From assembly GCA_017631745.1 (NCBI GenBank), contig JAGBSR010000236.1, positions 1-7,933 on the forward strand: a stretch of DNA of 7,933 bases, given 5' to 3'. The translations under genes and the position numbers were made by a program. Below, one piece after another: positions 4,545 through 7,933 of this stretch. Origin of the DNA: Clostridia bacterium. Its GTDB lineage: Bacteria; Bacillota; Clostridia; Oscillospirales; Acutalibacteraceae. The notes beneath the pieces are model-generated. The model made no database searches and had not been told where the DNA came from. It saw nothing but the letters and a program-made list of their open reading frames with translations. The stretch's first letter is position 1. Each line of letters opens with the position of its first letter.

Positions 4545-6311
4545 TTACCCTAAGAATCCAAATTTTGCAAGGACTTTTGCAATTTTTTCTCCTTTTGGAA
4601 GCATTAAAACGTCATCTTTAACAATTCCTTTAAATATGAGCATAGAAATTGCATAGGTAAGACCGCCAAATCCTACTGCTACAAGGCAAACCATACGGCT
4701 TTCAATGCCGAGCTTCTCAGCAATAAGCCAGTTGACAGCGAAGGCAACAACACCGCAAAGCAGACCGCTGATAAGGGGCTTGATGTAAACTGAAACAAAA
4801 TCAATCTTAACCTTGGTCACTCTGAGAAGAGATGTAAGGTTGATTGCAAAGATGATAATATAGCACACTGTTGTGCTTATGGGCGCACCCTTGATGTTGA
4901 TTGCTGGGTTGCCGATGAGAATGAAGTTGAGAAGAATCTTTGCACAAGAGCCGATGGCAATGGACTTGATGGGTATATCCATTCTGCCCACAGCCTGAAG
5001 CATATTTGTCATAGGTGATGTCGCCGCAAAAAGGAACAGACCTAAGCCGTAAATAATAAGAAGAGGCTCTGCAATAGAGAACATTGCTGACTCAGAATGA
5101 TAAAGCAAATTGAGGATAGGTCTTGCAAGTGCGGCAATACCGAAGCCCGCAGGCATTGCTATCATCATTGTAACACGAAGAGTTGACTCAACGGTGACCT
5201 TGATGTCCTTTTTATTCTTATTTGCCCAGGCAGCAGTCAGTGCAGGAATTGCGCTGATACCGAGAGTGAGTGTGATATTAGGAACGAGGTTTTTGATATT
5301 GAGCACCGAGCCGTGGGTACCGTAAAGGTAGTTTGATATACCCTCGTCGAGAGTACCCGAGAGAGTGAGTGCTTCACTGTACATCTCTTTTATCACATCA
5401 TAGCCTGTTTCAAGGGCAAACTTGAGTCTTGTTCTGATAGTGGTATCGTCGATAAGGTTTGAAAGGTTGAGTACCACTGATGAAAAAGCGATAGGCGCTG
5501 CTGTGCGGATAATCTGCTTCATAATGGACTTGTCGCTTTCAGCTGCAGGTGAATTGACAAGCTCTTCTCTTGTAAAGCCGAAGCCCTTACGCTTATACAT
5601 AATGAAAAGATAGATAAGACCGAGCACCGAGCCGAAGGTTACACCTGAAATTGCAACGGCTGCCGCATAGGGATACATAGCCGCAAGTGCCTGAGACTCG
5701 TTGGTCACTTCGATGCCGAAAACAGTGGCAACACCGTCGTCGAGAATATCGGCATTGTAGTTTTTCAGCCACATCTTCATTGCAACATAGGTTGCCGCAA
5801 GACCGAAGCCCAGCTTCACAGCCGCCTCGATAACCTGAGACACACCTGTGGGAGTCATATTCTTAAGGCCCTCGTAATATCCGCGGAATGAGGACATCAT
5901 ACAGCAGAAAAGTATGCAGGGAGCAACAACCATTACACTTATGTAGTTTCTGGGCTCACCTACCATCTTTGAATAAGGTATGGCAAGAGCAGTAAGAAGA
6001 ATTGTGCCCACAGCACCCACGAAGAAGAATACCTTCTGTGAAACGTGGAAAATGCGCTGAGCGTCTTTGATTCTGCCAAGCTCCATATTCTGAGAAACAA
6101 GCTTTGAAACCGCAATGGGCAGACCTGCCATAGAAATGGCATAAAGAGGGTTATAGATAGCATAAGCGCCTGTGAAATAGCCGTAGCCCTCGGGACTTAA
6201 GAGATTCATAAGAGGAATCTTATAAATAGCACCGATGAGCTTAACTATTACAGTTGCAATAGCAAGAACGCCTGCACCAGTAAGCAGAGTTTGTTTTTTT
6301 CTTTCAGCCAT
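4545..6311 (-). CDS. MOP-superfamily lipid flippase of the YabM/SpoVB group (polysaccharide biosynthesis protein)
   Basis: A 588-residue polytopic membrane protein with about 14 hydrophobic segments, related to SpoVB, YabM and MurJ, which move undecaprenyl-linked cell-wall or polysaccharide precursors across the membrane. The N-terminus MAERKKQTLLTGAGVLAIAT runs into the first helix and then GAIYKIPLMNLLSPEGYG, a pattern typical of the SpoVB group. FRGYYEGLKNMTPTGVSQVIEA is the other strongly conserved stretch. It is longer than B. subtilis YabM (about 530). The extra length appears to lie in two loops, around MWLKNYNADILDD and the segment from TRLKFALETGYD to GTLDEGIS. The ATG at 6311 is chosen: AAGGAG (6326-6321) lies 9 nt upstream and overlaps the stop of the kinase gene, so the two genes are probably translationally coupled. 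Longer in-frame starts (up to 6440) run back into the kinase gene. The position before mazG matches yabM of B. subtilis. The true substrate, and any role in sporulation, cannot be read from sequence. Confidence 0.93.
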   Translation of the reverse strand: MAERKKQTLLTGAGVLAIATVIVKLIGAIYKIPLMNLLSPEGYGYFTGAYAIYNPLYAISMAGLPIAVSKLVSQNMELGRIKDAQRIFHVSQKVFFFVGAVGTILLTALAIPYSKMVGEPRNYISVMVVAPCILFCCMMSSFRGYYEGLKNMTPTGVSQVIEAAVKLGFGLAATYVAMKMWLKNYNADILDDGVATVFGIEVTNESQALAAMYPYAAAVAISGVTFGSVLGLIYLFIMYKRKGFGFTREELVNSPAAESDKSIMKQIIRTAAPIAFSSVVLNLSNLIDDTTIRTRLKFALETGYDVIKEMYSEALTLSGTLDEGISNYLYGTHGSVLNIKNLVPNITLTLGISAIPALTAAWANKNKKDIKVTVESTLRVTMMIAMPAGFGIAALARPILNLLYHSESAMFSIAEPLLIIYGLGLFLFAATSPMTNMLQAVGRMDIPIKSIAIGSCAKILLNFILIGNPAINIKGAPISTTVCYIIIFAINLTSLLRVTKVKIDFVSVYIKPLISGLLCGVVAFAVNWLIAEKLGIESRMVCLVAVGFGGLTYAISMLIFKGIVKDDVLMLPKGEKIAKVLAKFGFLG

Positions 6312-6324
6312 ATTGTTTTTCTCC

Positions 6325-7236
6325 TTATCCGATAAATTCTTTAAGCAGTGAGTCTTCGGGCACATCGCTTTCCCCCAGAGAAACAAACTGCGAAAGCTTA
6401 CTCTGAAGTTCCTTTGCCGCAGGATAGTATATACTATCACTGCCTATATGGTCAAGTAGTTTTATTGCAATATCTTTAAAAATGCACACCTCATATGGGT
6501 GGATTGAGTCAATTCTGATATCGGCTCTGTCGCTGAAGGGGAAAAGATATCTGTCCTCACCCATTCTTACGCCCTTCCAGAGATAGAAGGTATGCTCCAC
6601 AGAGCTGCTTCTGAAATGGTAGTCTCTTATCATACGGCGTATAAAGCGCATATCTCTTTTAGTCAGAAACACACCGCCATCGTTGTAAATTCTCGAGGAG
6701 ACGCTGACATAGAGCTTTATCATATTCTCTTTTTCAAGGCACTCGGTAATAACGGGGTTCAGAGCGTGAAGACCCTCAACGATGATGATTTCGTCCTCGT
6801 GAACAGAAATCTCACTGTAGCCCTCACGGCACTTGGAATGAAAAGAGAAGTGCGGCATTTGCGCCTTGCCCTTGTGCAGGAGATTTTCCATACACTCCAC
6901 AATATAGTCTGTGTCAAGAGCCTTGACTGTCTCATAGTCAATTGTACCGTCTTCAAAATAAAAGCTCTCTTCCTGGTCGCGATAAAAATCGTCAAGGGAC
7001 ACCACTATGGAATGTCTGCCTTTATTTAAAAAATCCTGCTTTAAGATATTTGCCGTTGTGGTTTTGCCCGATGAGCTGGGGCCTGCAAGCATCACAAGCA
7101 CCCTGCCGTCTCTTGAGACAATCTGCTCACTTACGGCACTGAGCTGTTTGCGGTAGTTGCTCTCGCAAATAGCAATAAACTCATCCTTGCATTCTCTTAC
7201 ACGGGAATTGATTTTGTTTACACTGATATCAGGCAT
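6325..7236 (-). CDS. Uridine-kinase-like nucleoside kinase (P-loop, Udk/PRK family)
   Basis: A 303-residue cytoplasmic P-loop kinase, predicted to phosphorylate a nucleoside such as uridine or cytidine with a nucleoside triphosphate. Walker A is GPSSSGKT (52-59). SLDDFY (80-85) is the substrate-side Asp motif of uridine kinases and phosphoribulokinases. IIVEGLHALN (151-160) forms the Walker B-like strand. The lid carries DMRFIRRMIRDYHFR (195-209). About 45 residues precede the P-loop and 60-90 follow the lid. This is longer than classical Udk (about 210) but shorter than the TGS-fused nucleoside kinases (about 550) seen in other Clostridia. Substrate preference is not proven. The gene lies 10 bp after hemZ, and its AAGGGTG ribosome binding site overlaps the hemZ stop. 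The flippase follows 13 bp downstream, so it is a middle gene of the operon. No internal promoter is visible. Confidence 0.88.
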   Translation of the reverse strand: MPDISVNKINSRVRECKDEFIAICESNYRKQLSAVSEQIVSRDGRVLVMLAGPSSSGKTTTANILKQDFLNKGRHSIVVSLDDFYRDQEESFYFEDGTIDYETVKALDTDYIVECMENLLHKGKAQMPHFSFHSKCREGYSEISVHEDEIIIVEGLHALNPVITECLEKENMIKLYVSVSSRIYNDGGVFLTKRDMRFIRRMIRDYHFRSSSVEHTFYLWKGVRMGEDRYLFPFSDRADIRIDSIHPYEVCIFKDIAIKLLDHIGSDSIYYPAAKELQSKLSQFVSLGESDVPEDSLLKEFIG

Positions 7237-7246
7237 AATTTCACCC

Positions 7247-7933
7247 TTAAATACTGAATTTCGAGTAAAACTCGGGAATATACTGTTTGCGATTTAATAT
7301 TTCCTGAAAATTGCCTATATATTCATAGGGGTATTTATAGTTGTAAATTCTTTCGATTTCGCTGCCCTTGGGTGCTTTAAGCTTAATAACAGCACCTGCG
7401 CCCACGGATAATATTGTGTGGCACTCCTCCATCATATAGATGTTGTAAAGTCCCTCATAGCCCTTCTTTGCCCAGCCGACATTTTCAAGGTTGCCCAGAC
7501 TCTTGCTCTGGCGGTACATATAATAGGGCTCATAGCCTGCTTCGGTGAGCTTTGTCTGCACGAGCCTTAACATATCGCTTGTGAGAGTTGCAGAGTTGGT
7601 TTTCTTGCCCTCGGTAACAATTGTGCTTGAGCGCTTGAGTGCAAGAGTGTGGACTGTGATATTTTCGGGATTTTTGCTTATTGCAGTGTCGAGTGTCTTT
7701 TCAAAGCTCTCTAAGGTGTCTGTGGGAAGGCCTGCAATTAAATCCATATTGATATTGTCAAATCCCTTGTCGCGTGCCATAGCGAAAGCCTCAAGTGTTT
7801 CGGCGCTCGTGTGGTTTCTGCCGATTTCTCTGAGCACACTGTCTGAGAAGGTCTGAGGATTTATGCTGATTCTTGTGCAGCCGCAGCTTTTTATAACATC
7901 GAGCTTGTCGCTGTCTATGCTGTCGGGTCTGCC
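7247..7933 (-). CDS. hemZ: HemZ-type coproporphyrinogen dehydrogenase, C-terminal part (5' end outside window)
   Basis: The C-terminal 228 residues of an oxygen-independent, radical-SAM coproporphyrinogen III oxidase-like enzyme (HemN/HemZ family), acting late in haem synthesis. The frame is open to the right edge. The visible part starts GRPDSIDSDKLDVIKSCG and continues RISINPQTFSDSVLREIGR, then HTSAET, then FDNINMDLIAGLPTDT, all standard HemN/HemZ core segments. The 4Fe-4S CxxxCxxC motif should be further N-terminal, outside the window. The tail, with YYMYRQ and GNLENVGWAKKG followed by MMEECHTILSVGAGAVIKL, is characteristic of HemZ rather than HemN or HemW. It is the first visible gene of the - strand operon and is followed 10 bp later by the nucleoside kinase. 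Biochemical activity of HemZ proteins as true coproporphyrinogen dehydrogenases is not firmly established, so the name is by family. Confidence 0.9.
   Translation of the reverse strand, partial: GRPDSIDSDKLDVIKSCGCTRISINPQTFSDSVLREIGRNHTSAETLEAFAMARDKGFDNINMDLIAGLPTDTLESFEKTLDTAISKNPENITVHTLALKRSSTIVTEGKKTNSATLTSDMLRLVQTKLTEAGYEPYYMYRQSKSLGNLENVGWAKKGYEGLYNIYMMEECHTILSVGAGAVIKLKAPKGSEIERIYNYKYPYEYIGNFQEILNRKQYIPEFYSKFSI

Noticed and set aside
6312..6440. N-terminal extension of the flippase
   Set aside because: It overlaps the end of the kinase gene, is not hydrophobic like the rest, and lacks a ribosome binding site. The ATG at 6311 has a good one.

Overview
The window reads as chromosomal DNA from a low-to-moderate GC Firmicute of the class Clostridia, most likely a gut Oscillospirales/Ruminococcaceae-type organism. 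This rests on the strong Shine-Dalgarno sites, the gene order hemZ, nucleoside kinase, SpoVB/YabM-type flippase, mazG, HU and rqcP, and the N/E-rich phage-like gene typical of such genomes. The assignment is inference; no 16S or other taxonomic marker is present.

Left part (1-2778). On the + strand the window opens inside an AlaX-type alanyl-tRNA editing protein and ends it at a clear intrinsic terminator. Converging on it is a VanY-like M15B carboxypeptidase on the - strand. A 243-bp divergent region then separates this gene from a small + strand DUF6291-like, phage-replication-like gene. That region carries two promoters, four TAAG motifs spaced exactly 11 bp apart (an OmpR/PhoB/VanR-type binding pattern) next to the weak -35 of the carboxypeptidase gene, and an 18-bp LexA-like palindrome at the predicted start of the DUF6291 transcript. 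The DUF6291 gene runs 3' into a convergent ZIP metal transporter gene that has its own TATAAT promoter flanked by a perfect 9-bp inverted repeat.

Right part (2848-7933). All genes lie on the - strand and are read from high to low coordinates: hemZ (cut by the window edge), a uridine-kinase-like nucleoside kinase, a MOP-superfamily lipid flippase of the YabM/SpoVB group, mazG, HU and rqcP. Gaps are 10, 13, 23 and 44 bp up to HU, so this looks like one operon with a hairpin terminator after HU. It corresponds to the yabM-yabN-yabO block of Bacillus subtilis. The block combines haem synthesis, nucleotide salvage and house-cleaning, envelope lipid flipping, nucleoid structure and ribosome quality control. 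The yabP-yabQ-divIC genes that follow in B. subtilis are not present after rqcP.

Between HU and rqcP is a 300-bp non-coding stretch made almost entirely of repeats: inverted AATGCAG heptamer arms, a 27-bp direct repeat, and a perfect 12-bp hairpin. The repeats end exactly at the rqcP ribosome binding site. I see no transposase, tRNA, rRNA, CRISPR array or unmistakable new system. The most interesting parts are the regulatory sites and the repeat block.
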